Assembly (NCBI RefSeq): GCF_024171995.1
Contig: NZ_JAMTCT010000006.1
Span: 240,566 to 304,565, forward strand
DNA length: 64,000 nt
Direction of reading: 5' to 3'
Source: Promicromonospora umidemergens
GTDB lineage: Bacteria > Actinomycetota > Actinomycetes > Actinomycetales > Cellulomonadaceae
Position 1 is the stretch's first letter. Every line of letters begins with the position of its first letter. Shown here piece by piece: positions 52,049-60,055 of the stretch. Below the pieces are notes generated by a model that saw only the letters and a program-made list of their open reading frames with translations, was not told the origin of the DNA and did no database searches. The position numbers and the translations under genes are program-made.

Positions 52049-53583
52049 CCGGGAACGGCTCCGCCGTCGGCGACATCTCCCGCAAGCTGGCCGGCTCGCC
52101 GTCCGGCGCGGGTGCGGCCCGGCCACGCATCGGCGTCGTCGGGGACCTCCTGCTCGACCGGGACGTCGACGGCTCGGTCACGCGGCTCGCGCCGGACGCG
52201 CCGGTGCCCGTCGTCGACGTGGCAGAGGTGCGACAGAGTCCCGGTGGAGCCGGGCTCGCCGCCCTGCTGTGCGCGCAGCAGGCCGACGTCGTCCTCGTCG
52301 CACCCGTCGCCGACGACGCGGCCGGCCAGGAGCTACGCCGTCAGCTCGCGGGCCTGACGCTCGTCCCGCTGGGCCATGCCGGCCCGACCCGTCGCAAGAC
52401 GCGCGTACGGAGCTCCGGCCAGGGCCTGGTCCGGGTGGACGACGGCGGGCCGGGGACCCCGGTCGGCATCGACGCGGCGGCGGTGCAGCGCGTGCGCGAC
52501 GCCGTCGCCGGCTGCGATGCCCTGCTCGTCGCCGACTACGGCGGCGGGATGACGCGTGACCCGCTCCTGCGGGAGCTGCTCGCCGAGGTGGCCGAGCGGG
52601 TGCCGCTCGTCTGGGACCCGCACCCGCGGGGCGGTGACCCCGTCCCGGGTGCGGCGCTCGTGACCCCCAACGCGGCCGAGGCCGGGCTGGCGGCGCGCGG
52701 GCTCCCCCGGCCGCCTGCCGAGTCCGATACCGAGGTCCCTGCGGTGGCCGGCGTGCTGCGCCGGGCCTGGGACGCACAGGCCGTGAGCGTCACGGCCGGG
52801 GACCGTGGCGCCTTCGTCGCCTCCCGGCAGGACGACACCGAGCGCACCGACGGCGCCCCTGGCGTCGTCCGCCACCTGCCGGCCCAGGCCGCGCACGGTC
52901 CCGACCCGTGCGGCGCCGGCGACCGGTTCGCCGCGACGGTGGTGGACCGGCTGGCCCGCGGAGACGGTGCCACCACCGCCGTCCGGGACGGTGTGCTCGC
53001 GGCGAGCGCCTGGGTGGCCGCCGGCGGCGCCGACGGTTTCCGCCGCGGCCGCGCGGCCTCCGAGCAGCCCGCCGAGCGGAGCGGCCCCGAGTCCCTGGCG
53101 GAGCTCGGTGCCCGGCTGCGGGCGTCGGGCGGGGTGCTCGTCGCGACGAGCGGCTGCTTCGACCTGCTGCACGCCGGCCACGTCACCATGCTCGACGCCG
53201 CACGTCGGCTGGGCGAGCACCTCGTGGTGCTGGTCAACTCCGACCGGTCGGTGCGCCGCCTCAAGGGGCCCGAACGCCCGGTGGTGCCCCTGGCCGACCG
53301 GCTCCGCGTCCTGGAGGGCCTCGGCAGCGTCGACGCGGCAGTCGTGCTCGACGCCGACGAACCGTCGGACGCCGTGGCGGCGCTCCGGCCCGACATCTGG
53401 GCCAAGGGCGGCGACTACACCGCGTCGGACCTGCCGGAGGCGACGGTCGTCCGGTCCTACGGCGGACGCGTCGTGACCCTGCCCTATCTTCCGGGCCGCT
53501 CGACCACCGGGCTCTTCAGCCAGGTCCGAGCGTCCGAACCTGTTCCCGCCTCGATCCCGTCCACCATGAGGAGGTCATCATGA
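52045..53583 (+). CDS. hldE: Bifunctional heptose-7-phosphate kinase / heptose-1-phosphate adenylyltransferase
   Basis: A 512-residue HldE (RfaE) protein. Residues 25-335 are a PfkB-family kinase (GVVGDLLLDRDVDG, SPGGAGLAALL, and the catalytic DPCGAGDRFAATV with D293). Residues 355-500 are a cytidylyltransferase-like domain (GCFDLLHAGHV at 370-380, VNSDRSVRRLKG, KGGDYTASDLPEA, GRSTTGLF). Together they make heptose-1,7-bisphosphate and, after the GmhB phosphatase step, ADP-D-glycero-beta-D-manno-heptose. ATG 52045 overlaps the gmhA stop (ATGA). Confidence 0.95.
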   Translation: MTGNGSAVGDISRKLAGSPSGAGAARPRIGVVGDLLLDRDVDGSVTRLAPDAPVPVVDVAEVRQSPGGAGLAALLCAQQADVVLVAPVADDAAGQELRRQLAGLTLVPLGHAGPTRRKTRVRSSGQGLVRVDDGGPGTPVGIDAAAVQRVRDAVAGCDALLVADYGGGMTRDPLLRELLAEVAERVPLVWDPHPRGGDPVPGAALVTPNAAEAGLAARGLPRPPAESDTEVPAVAGVLRRAWDAQAVSVTAGDRGAFVASRQDDTERTDGAPGVVRHLPAQAAHGPDPCGAGDRFAATVVDRLARGDGATTAVRDGVLAASAWVAAGGADGFRRGRAASEQPAERSGPESLAELGARLRASGGVLVATSGCFDLLHAGHVTMLDAARRLGEHLVVLVNSDRSVRRLKGPERPVVPLADRLRVLEGLGSVDAAVVLDADEPSDAVAALRPDIWAKGGDYTASDLPEATVVRSYGGRVVTLPYLPGRSTTGLFSQVRASEPVPASIPSTMRRSS

Positions 53584-54338
53584 CCGCAGCCACCACCACC
53601 GCCACCGGCACCCCGACCGCCGTCCCGGCTCCCGAAAGCTCCCCGCTCGCACCGAGGTCCGTCGGCACGGTGTTCGTCACGGGTGGTGCGTCGGGGCTCG
53701 GCGCGGCGCTCGTCGACGTGCTGGCGGCCGTCGGCGGCACGCCCGCCGTCGTCGATCTGGCCGAACCGACCGCCGACGTGCCTTTCGCCAGCGCGGACCT
53801 CGGGGACCCGGACGCCGCTCAGGCCGCCGTCCGCTCGCTGGTGGACCAGGTGGGGCCGCCCGACGCGGTGGTGACCGCCGCCGGGATCGACGCGTGCGGG
53901 CCGCTGCTCGACATCGACCCGGAGCACTGGGAACGCGTGGTCCGCGTCAACCTGTTCGGCACGGTGTCCATGGTCCGAGCGGCTCTGCCCTACCTGGAGG
54001 AACGGCACGGCACCGTGGTCACCGTCGCCTCGACGCTCGCGCTGCGCGGTGCCGGCGACGCGACGGCGTACTGCGCGTCGAAGTGGGCCATCCGCGGCTT
54101 CACCCAGGCCCTCGCGGCCGAGTACGCGGGCAGGGTAGGCGTCACGTGCCTGATCCCCGGAGGGATGCGGACGCCGTTCTTCGACGGCCGCACCGAGCAG
54201 TACAAGCCGGGTCCCGACGCCGACCTCAACGACCCTGCGGCGACGGCCGCCGCCGTGGTGACCGCGCTGACGCAGCCGCCGGGGAGCGAGATCCGGGAGA
54301 TGCTCGTCATGGCGTCGGGCGAGGCGTCATGGCCGTGA
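53580..54338 (+). CDS. Short-chain dehydrogenase/reductase of the heptose cluster
   Basis: A 252-residue classical SDR. TGGASGLG (34-41) binds NAD(P); S151, Y164 and K168 (YCASK) form the catalytic set; VVRVNLFG contains the Asn. It is not HldD, which is an extended SDR of about 310-330 residues. It may oxidise, reduce or epimerise the sugar or its product. A Thr/Ala-rich N-terminal extension of about 28 residues precedes the fold. ATG 53580 has GAGGAGG 6 bases upstream and overlaps the hldE stop. Confidence 0.88.
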   Translation: MTAATTTATGTPTAVPAPESSPLAPRSVGTVFVTGGASGLGAALVDVLAAVGGTPAVVDLAEPTADVPFASADLGDPDAAQAAVRSLVDQVGPPDAVVTAAGIDACGPLLDIDPEHWERVVRVNLFGTVSMVRAALPYLEERHGTVVTVASTLALRGAGDATAYCASKWAIRGFTQALAAEYAGRVGVTCLIPGGMRTPFFDGRTEQYKPGPDADLNDPAATAAAVVTALTQPPGSEIREMLVMASGEASWP

Positions 54339-54363
54339 CCAGGCGGACCGTCAGGAGCCTGCC

Positions 54364-55434
54364 ATGACTGTGCTCGTGCTCCGTGCGCTCGGCCTCGGCG
54401 ACGCGCTGACCGGCGTGGCGGCGCTCCGTGGGGTCCGGCGGGCCTGGCCGGGACACCGGGTGGTGCTCGCAGCGCCCCAGCCCATCGGCCAGTGGCTGAC
54501 CGACCACGGGGTGGTGGACGCCGTGCTGCCGACGCGCGGGCTGTCGCAGCTCCCCTGGCCGTGGGCCGGTCCCGGCGGCGCCCAGGACGCGCCCGGGTGC
54601 CTGGCGGTGAACCTGCACGGCCGCGGCCCGGAGAGCCACCGGGTGCTGCAGGCGACCCGGCCGGACGCCCTGGTCGCCTTCGACAGCAGGGCGGCCGGTC
54701 ACATCGGCCCCGACTGGGACGGGAGCGAGCACGAGGTGCTGCGCTGGTGCCGGCTGGTGCAGAGCATGGGTGGCCGCTGCGGCCCGGAAGATCTGCGGCT
54801 CGGGCCCACGGACCCGCTGGGCGGGAGAAGCCAGGTGGGCGGGCAGGCGGAAGTGATAGTCCACCCGGGCGCTGCCGCCGAGGCCCGCCGCTGGCCAGCC
54901 TCGCGGTGGGCTCAGGTCGTCGCAGCGCTCACCGCACAGGGCCACCGCGTCGTCCTGACCGGGTCGGCAGCCGAACGGGGCCTGTGCGCCCGCGTCCGGC
55001 AGGAGGCCGGGCAGGGTGACGCTGTGCGCAGCAGCGCCGGCGAGCTCGGCCTGCCCGCGCTGGCCGACCTGGTGTCCACGGCCCGGCTGCTGGTCAGCGG
55101 GGACACAGGTGTCGCCCACCTCGCCACCGCCTACGGCACGCCGTCCGTCACGCTGTTCGGGCCCACGCCGCCTGCGCTGTGGGGGCCGACCATCGACCTC
55201 GCCCGGCACGCCGTCGTCTGGCACGGTGAGCTGGACGCTCCGCCGCGGGACCCGAACGCTGGACACCTGGACCCGGCACTCGCGCAGGTGCCCGTCGACG
55301 AGGTGGTCGCCGCGTGCGAGTCCGCGCTCACGCAGCTCCCCGCGACCGCGAGCGAAACCACGACACGGTCCTGGCCAGACCGTCCAGCCAGGCGATCTGA
55401 GGTTCCCAGCCAAGCTCGGTACGCGCGAGGGTGA
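54364..55434 (+). CDS. Glycosyltransferase family 9 (heptosyltransferase-like) protein 2
   Basis: A 356-residue GT9 protein. VLVLRALGLGDALTGVAALRGVR, LAVNLHGRGPESHRVL, VIVHPGAAAEARRWPASRW and LVSGDTGVAHLATAYGTPSVTLFGPT are the GT9/WaaF-type signatures, clearer here than in the first copy. ATG 54364 has AGGAG 6 bases before it and follows the SDR by 25 bases. The last 35 residues (after LTQLPATAS) are encoded antisense to the 3' end of the decarboxylase-like gene and do not resemble GT9 sequence, so the tail may be readthrough into a convergent gene. Confidence 0.9.
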   Translation: MTVLVLRALGLGDALTGVAALRGVRRAWPGHRVVLAAPQPIGQWLTDHGVVDAVLPTRGLSQLPWPWAGPGGAQDAPGCLAVNLHGRGPESHRVLQATRPDALVAFDSRAAGHIGPDWDGSEHEVLRWCRLVQSMGGRCGPEDLRLGPTDPLGGRSQVGGQAEVIVHPGAAAEARRWPASRWAQVVAALTAQGHRVVLTGSAAERGLCARVRQEAGQGDAVRSSAGELGLPALADLVSTARLLVSGDTGVAHLATAYGTPSVTLFGPTPPALWGPTIDLARHAVVWHGELDAPPRDPNAGHLDPALAQVPVDEVVAACESALTQLPATASETTTRSWPDRPARRSEVPSQARYARG

Positions 55435-56290
55435 TGTCGGGGCAGCGCTTGCCCGGGTCGTCGAGGGGCCGCTCGATGTGCTCGACGGCCGACGCCGAAC
55501 CCGTCGCCCGGATCACGTCCTCGGCGATCCGGGTGACGGTGAGCTCGTGCGGGTTGCCGAGGTTCATCGGACCGGGGTGGCCGCTGTGCGCGAAGGCCAG
55601 CAGGCCCGCCACCAGGTCTTCGACATAGCACAGCGAGCGCGTCTGGCTGCCGTCGCCCGCGATCGTGAGCGGTTCGCCCGCGAGCGCCTGGCGCACGAAC
55701 GTGGGCACCACGCGCCCGTCGTGCGCCCGCATGCGGGGACCGTAGGTGTTGAAGATCCGGACGATGCCGGTATCGGTCCCGAGCGCGCGCCGATAGCCCG
55801 CGGTGAGCGCCTCGCCGAACCGCTTGGACTCGTCATAGACGCTCCGGGGTCCGACGCTGCTCACGTTGCCCCAGTACTCCTCGGTCTGTGGATGGACCTG
55901 TGGATCGCCGTACACCTCCGAGGTGGAGGCGAGGACGAGGCGCGCGTCGTGCTCGCCGGCCAGCTCGAGTGCGGCCCGGGTGCCGCGCGACCCGGCGTCG
56001 AGCGTCTCGATCGGATGCTCGAGGTAGTCGACGGGCGAGGCCGGCGAGGCCAGGTGCAGCACCAGGTCGATGCCGTGGCGGAGCGCTGCCCGGACCGCAC
56101 GGGAGGTGAAGCCCTCAACGACGTCGCAGTGCTCGAACCGGAACGCCGGGTGGCCGCGGAGAGCCGCCACGTTGCCGAGCGACCCGGTGAGGAGGTTGTC
56201 GAGGCACACCACCTGGGCGCCGGAGCCGACGAGCGCCTCGCACACCCTGCTGCCCACGAATCCGGCGCCGCCGGTGACGACGGCCCTCAT
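55328..56290 (-). CDS. UDP-glucuronate decarboxylase-like extended SDR (UDP-xylose synthase type)
   Basis: A 320-residue nucleotide-sugar enzyme. VVTGGAGFVGSRVCEAL binds NAD; LHLASPASPVDY, ASTSEVYGDP, YWGNVSSVG and YDESKR (Y152, K156) match UDP-glucuronate decarboxylase, which makes UDP-xylose; TDTGIVRIFNTYGPRM supports it. The ATG at 56290 with GAGG 7 bases upstream is preferred to longer frames. It converges on the second GT9 gene with a 107-base overlap. It may supply xylose or a related pentose to the glycan made by the cluster; exact product is inference. Confidence 0.85.
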   Translation of the reverse strand: MRAVVTGGAGFVGSRVCEALVGSGAQVVCLDNLLTGSLGNVAALRGHPAFRFEHCDVVEGFTSRAVRAALRHGIDLVLHLASPASPVDYLEHPIETLDAGSRGTRAALELAGEHDARLVLASTSEVYGDPQVHPQTEEYWGNVSSVGPRSVYDESKRFGEALTAGYRRALGTDTGIVRIFNTYGPRMRAHDGRVVPTFVRQALAGEPLTIAGDGSQTRSLCYVEDLVAGLLAFAHSGHPGPMNLGNPHELTVTRIAEDVIRATGSASAVEHIERPLDDPGKRCPDITLARTELGWEPQIAWLDGLARTVSWFRSRSRGAA

Positions 56291-56454
56291 CGCGGTGCCT
56301 CGCCGGGGCATCGGGTCCAGGCGTCCGTACTCATGGGTCGTCCTCTCGCGGAGGTCCGGCAGCCTGGTCTCGACCGCACCGTTCAACGGTGCACCGGAGC
56401 CGCTTCACTCGCAGCGGCGCTCCGGGTCGTTCGCCGCCGTGGCACCCTGGTCCC

Positions 56455-56925
56455 GTGAGCTTCACGCATCTTGACGACCGGGGCCAGGCCCGCATGGTCG
56501 ATGTCACCGCCAAGCAGCCGACCATCCGCTCCGCGACGGCCTCTGGCACTGTCCGGTGCGGCCCCGACGTCGTCCGGGCCCTGCGCGACGGCGCAGTACC
56601 CAAGGGGGACGTGCTGGCGGTGGCCCGCATCGCGGGCATCGCAGCGGCCAAGAGGACGCCGGAGCTGCTGCCGCTGGCGCACGTGATCGGCGTGCACGGC
56701 GCGGCGGTGGACCTCGAGGTGACCGACGACGGCGTCGTGATCTCGGCGACCGTCCGCACCGCCGACCGCACGGGGGTGGAGATGGAGGCGCTCACCGCGG
56801 TCGCTGTGGCCGGCCTCGCCGTGGTCGACATGGTCAAGGGCCTGGACAAGTCCGTCTCGCTCGCTGACGTGCGCCTCGAGCGCAAGACGGGCGGCAAGTC
56901 GGGCGACTGGGTGCGTGCGGAATGA
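56455..56925 (+). CDS. moaC: Cyclic pyranopterin monophosphate synthase
   Basis: A 156-residue MoaC, which completes ring formation of cyclic pyranopterin monophosphate in molybdenum-cofactor synthesis. Signatures: FTHLDDRGQARMVDVTAK, GIAAAKRTPELLPLAH (active-site KRTPELLPLCH-like region, with Ala where Cys is common), GVEMEALTAVAVAGLAVVDMVKG and KSGDW. GTG 56455 has CACCCT 6 bases upstream (leaderless type) and no ribosome site. Its stop overlaps moaD (ATGA). Confidence 0.96.
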   Translation: MSFTHLDDRGQARMVDVTAKQPTIRSATASGTVRCGPDVVRALRDGAVPKGDVLAVARIAGIAAAKRTPELLPLAHVIGVHGAAVDLEVTDDGVVISATVRTADRTGVEMEALTAVAVAGLAVVDMVKGLDKSVSLADVRLERKTGGKSGDWVRAE

Positions 56926-57161
56926 TCACCGTCCGCTACTTCGCCGGTGCCCGTGAGGCTGCCGGGGTCAGCACCGAACAGCTCGATGGACCGACGTCGG
57001 TCGCCGCCCTCCGCGAGACTCTCGGCAAGGCCCGTCCTGGCCTGGTCGCGGTGCTGCCGAGGTGCGCGCTGCTGGTAGCCGGCGCCCGGGCGACGTCGGA
57101 CGAGGCGCAGATCCCGGACGACGCCACGGTAGACGTCCTCCCCCCTTTCGCCGGCGGCTGA
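56922..57161 (+). CDS. moaD: Molybdopterin synthase small subunit
   Basis: A 79-residue ubiquitin-like sulfur carrier: ITVRYFAGAREAAGV at the start and PPFAGG at the end, with the C-terminal Gly-Gly that is thiocarboxylated. It donates sulfur to cyclic pyranopterin monophosphate as part of molybdopterin synthase; the large subunit MoaE is not in the window. ATG 56922 overlaps moaC's stop. Confidence 0.95.
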   Translation: MITVRYFAGAREAAGVSTEQLDGPTSVAALRETLGKARPGLVAVLPRCALLVAGARATSDEAQIPDDATVDVLPPFAGG

Positions 57162-57180
57162 CCCCCGTTGGTCGTGGGCG

Positions 57181-57678
57181 TCAGTGGTCGCCGCCCTCGA
57201 GCTGGGTGCGGACGTGGGGCCAGAGCGTGAGCACCACCTCGAGCCCGTCCCGTACGCCGCCGGACGACCCGGGCAGGTTCACGACGAGCGCTCGTGCCCC
57301 GTCCGCCGCGCGAGCCAGGCCTGCCAGTCCCCGGGAGAGCGCGGCCGTCGGGACGCCCGCAGCGACGCCCTGCTGGCGGACGGCCTCGGCGATCCCTGGG
57401 ATCTCGTAGTCGAGCACCGCGCGCGTGCCCTCCGGGGTGAGGTCGCGCGGCGCGATCCCGGTGCCGCCGGTGGTGATCACCAGCCGGGCTCCGTCGTCGA
57501 GCGCGGTCCGCAGCACGTCCCTGACCGACTCCACGCCGTCGGGCACCAGGTGGTTGCGTACGTCGGTGAGTCCAGCCTCCCGGAGCAGCGCCACCGCCGT
57601 CGGGCCGGACCGGTCCTCGGCCTCGCCACGTGCACATCGGTCGGACACAGTGATCACCGCTACCCGGTCGGACGTCAT
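57181..57678 (-). CDS. mog: Molybdopterin adenylyltransferase (MogA/MoaB)
   Basis: A 165-residue protein. VAVITVSDRCARGEAEDRSGP, VITTGGTGIAPRDLTPEGTRAVLDYEIPG and VVNLPGSSGGVRDGLEVVL are the MogA/MoaB signatures. It adenylates molybdopterin before molybdate insertion. ATG 57678 overlaps the upstream exporter's stop (ATGA), so the two are coupled. Convergent with moaD, 19 bases between the genes. Confidence 0.95.
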   Translation of the reverse strand: MTSDRVAVITVSDRCARGEAEDRSGPTAVALLREAGLTDVRNHLVPDGVESVRDVLRTALDDGARLVITTGGTGIAPRDLTPEGTRAVLDYEIPGIAEAVRQQGVAAGVPTAALSRGLAGLARAADGARALVVNLPGSSGGVRDGLEVVLTLWPHVRTQLEGGDH

Positions 57679-58589
57679 ACCGACACGCTATCGGCCTCCG
57701 GCTCCTGGGGCTGCGCCACCTCGACGGCCTTGTCCTGGCGGTACGCGCGCACCGACCAGGCGACAGCGGCAGCCCAGCCGGCCCAGAGCACGACGTAGAC
57801 GGCGATCTTCACGCCGTCGGTCGCGGCGATCCAGTCGCTGCCCAGCAGTGTGCGCGAGTTGGTGAGGACGATCACGCCGCCCACGGCGGAGCCGAGCACA
57901 CGCGGCGGCATGAGCCGTACCAGCCACGCGGCGATCGGAGCGGCGATCAGGCCGCCGATGAGCAGGGCGAGCACCCAGGTGACGTCGATACCCTCACCGC
58001 TGAGCCCGACGAAGAAGCCGACGCTCGCGGCGATAGCGACGAAGAACTCGCTGGTGTCGATCGAGCCGATCACCTTGCGCGGCTCCATGCGGCCGCTCGC
58101 GAGGATCGCGGGCGTGCCGACCGGGCCCCAGCCGCCACCGCCGGTGGCGTCCATGAAGCCGGCGACGAGGCCGAGTGGCGTGAGGAAGCGGCGGCGCAGC
58201 GGCTTTTCGGAGCGGGCGGGCAGGCCCTGCACGGTGAAGCGGAGCAGCACGTAGAGGCCCAGCCCCAGCAGGATCACCGACATGACCGGGCCGGCGATCT
58301 CGGTCGAGAGCGACGACAGGAACGTGGCGCCGGCGAACGCACCGATCGCACCGGGGATGCCGATGCGGGCCACCACCTTCCAGTCCACGTTGCCGAAGCG
58401 CCAGTGCGAGGCGCCGGACGCGAGCGTGGTGCCGATCTCGGCGAGGTGCACCGTGGCCGACGCCGCGGCGGGGTTCGTGCCGATCGCCAGCAGCAGCGTG
58501 GTGGAGGTGACGCCGTAGGCCATGCCCAGACTGCCGTCCACCAGCTGGGCGCCGAGGCCGACGAGCGCCAGCAGGATCAGGGTTCTCAT
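57675..58589 (-). CDS. TauE/SafE-family sulfite exporter-like membrane protein
   Basis: A 304-residue membrane protein with about eight helices. LILLALVGLGAQLVDGSLGMAYGV and VAGFMDATGGGGWGPVGTP are the TauE/SafE repeats. The family exports sulfite, sulfoacetate or related anions. ATG 58589 has GGAAGG about 9 bases upstream; the longer frame is not membrane-like. It is translationally coupled to mog and lies 169 bases downstream of the Rrf2 regulator on the same strand. Sulfite is a plausible substrate because it links sulfur metabolism with molybdoenzymes, but that is inference. Confidence 0.9.
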   Translation of the reverse strand: MRTLILLALVGLGAQLVDGSLGMAYGVTSTTLLLAIGTNPAAASATVHLAEIGTTLASGASHWRFGNVDWKVVARIGIPGAIGAFAGATFLSSLSTEIAGPVMSVILLGLGLYVLLRFTVQGLPARSEKPLRRRFLTPLGLVAGFMDATGGGGWGPVGTPAILASGRMEPRKVIGSIDTSEFFVAIAASVGFFVGLSGEGIDVTWVLALLIGGLIAAPIAAWLVRLMPPRVLGSAVGGVIVLTNSRTLLGSDWIAATDGVKIAVYVVLWAGWAAAVAWSVRAYRQDKAVEVAQPQEPEADSVSV

Positions 58590-58758
58590 GGTCTTCGACC
58601 TTCCACGTCCGGGGATACGGCACAGGCCGCACGGGACGGCCGGAGCCAGAGTAACCACCTAACCCGGTCGGAAACAACAGGCATTTCACGCATCGGATAA
58701 GTGGTCATGCGGACAGCAGCCGAGCAGACCTCGGATCGTGCGGAGCCGGCAGGGGTGC

Positions 58759-59217
58759 TTAGGAGTTGGCCCAGGCCGAGTCACCCTGGGTCAGGGCGCG
58801 AACGTCGTCGGGCAACGTGCCCGACACCAGGTCGGCGAGCGAGACCGCCTCCAGCACGGCGCGGACGTTGGCACGCAGCGCCACCCACACGTGGAGCAGG
58901 GGCGCTGCCGGGCCCTGGAACTCCAGGTCGGACGGCCGGTTGCCCCGGACGAAGACCAGCGGCCCGTCGACGGCGCGCACGACGTCGGCGATGGTGATCG
59001 AGTCGGCCGCGCGCGCCAGGCGGTAGCCGCCACCCGCGCCACGGTGGCTCGTCACGAGCCCGTCGCGGCGCAGATCGCTCAGGATCCCCTCCAGGAAGCG
59101 GTGCGGAATATCCTGTGCGCGGGCCAGGGCCTCGGCGCGGACAGGACCGTCGTGGTCGGCAGCCGCCAGCTCGGCGGCGGCCCGGACGGCGTAGTCGGCT
59201 CGTGCGGAGATCCTCAT
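58759..59217 (-). CDS. Rrf2-family transcriptional regulator without cysteines
   Basis: A 152-residue Rrf2 protein: MRISARADYAVRAAAELA, IPHRFLEGILSDLRRDGLVTSHRGAGGGYRLAR (winged HTH) and ITIADVVRAVDGPLVFVRG. It contains no cysteine, so it cannot hold the [2Fe-2S]/[4Fe-4S] cluster of IscR or NsrR and is closer in that respect to CymR. I start it at ATG 59217 where homology begins; ATG 59226 is an alternative. Divergent from modA with 55 bases between, and ahead of the SafE-mog pair, so it may control both (inference). Confidence 0.9.
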   Translation of the reverse strand: MRISARADYAVRAAAELAAADHDGPVRAEALARAQDIPHRFLEGILSDLRRDGLVTSHRGAGGGYRLARAADSITIADVVRAVDGPLVFVRGNRPSDLEFQGPAAPLLHVWVALRANVRAVLEAVSLADLVSGTLPDDVRALTQGDSAWANS

Positions 59218-59272
59218 GCTGCCCATTCTCTCCTGTACGTCGCGCGCAGCGTGCCGGGATAACCTCGACACC

Positions 59273-60055
59273 GTGCCGAGACTCGCCAAGCTGCCTGCGG
59301 GCGCGCCCCGCCGGGCGCTCGCACCGGGCGCCGCCGCGCTGGTGATCGGCCTTGTCCTGACGGGGTGCGCCTCGACGTCCGACGGCGAGAAGCTGACCGT
59401 GCTGGCCGCCGCCTCGCTGCGCGAGCCGTTCGCCGCGCTCGCTACCACCTTCGAGGAAGCGCACCCCGGTGTGGACGTCACGATGTCGTTCGGCGGGTCG
59501 TCCGGCCTCGCCGACCAGGTTGAGGCGGGTGCCCCCGCCGACGTCGTCGCCACCGCGGACGAGCTCACCATGGCTCGTCTGTCCGACGCCGGGCTGGTCA
59601 CCACGCCAACCGTCTTCGCCACGAACGTGCTCACGATAGTGGTGCCCACCGGCAACCCTTCCGGCGTCGAGAGCCTCGCTGACCTGGGACGACGCGACGT
59701 CGACGTGGTGCTCTGCGCACCAGAGGTCCCGTGCGGACGGGCTGCCGCCGCCGTGGCCGACGGCGCCGGCGTCACGCCGCACACGGTGAGCGCGGAGCCG
59801 AGCGTCACGGACGTGCTGGCCAAGGTCGCCCTCGGCGAGGCGGACGCAGGCCTCGTCTACGTCACCGACGCCGCGACGGAGCCTGACGACGTCGAGACCG
59901 TCCCCACACCCGAAGCCGCCGACGTCGTCAACCGGTACCCCCTGGCAGTGCTGGCCGACCCACCCGCCCCTGACCTGGCCGCCGACTGGGTAGCCCTCGT
60001 CACCGGCGAGGAGGGCCGGTCGGCGCTGTCGGAGGCAGGGTTCGGCACGCCGTGA
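59273..60055 (+). CDS. modA: Molybdate-binding lipoprotein
   Basis: A 260-residue binding protein. Lipobox VLTGC (C32), then LTVLAAASLREPFAALATTFE, VDVTMSFGGSSGLADQVEAGAPADVVATAD and ALGEADAGLVYVTDA-type motifs of ModA (molybdate/tungstate). GTG 59273 has TAACCT ending 7 bases upstream, a clear leaderless pattern. Its stop overlaps the permease-ATPase fusion (GTGA). It delivers molybdate for the cofactor genes nearby. Confidence 0.95.
   Translation: MPRLAKLPAGAPRRALAPGAAALVIGLVLTGCASTSDGEKLTVLAAASLREPFAALATTFEEAHPGVDVTMSFGGSSGLADQVEAGAPADVVATADELTMARLSDAGLVTTPTVFATNVLTIVVPTGNPSGVESLADLGRRDVDVVLCAPEVPCGRAAAAVADGAGVTPHTVSAEPSVTDVLAKVALGEADAGLVYVTDAATEPDDVETVPTPEAADVVNRYPLAVLADPPAPDLAADWVALVTGEEGRSALSEAGFGTP

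Noticed and set aside
53580..54338. The cluster SDR as HldD
   Set aside because: It is a classical 252-residue SDR with YxxxK at 164-168 and lacks the extended C-terminal substrate domain of HldD.
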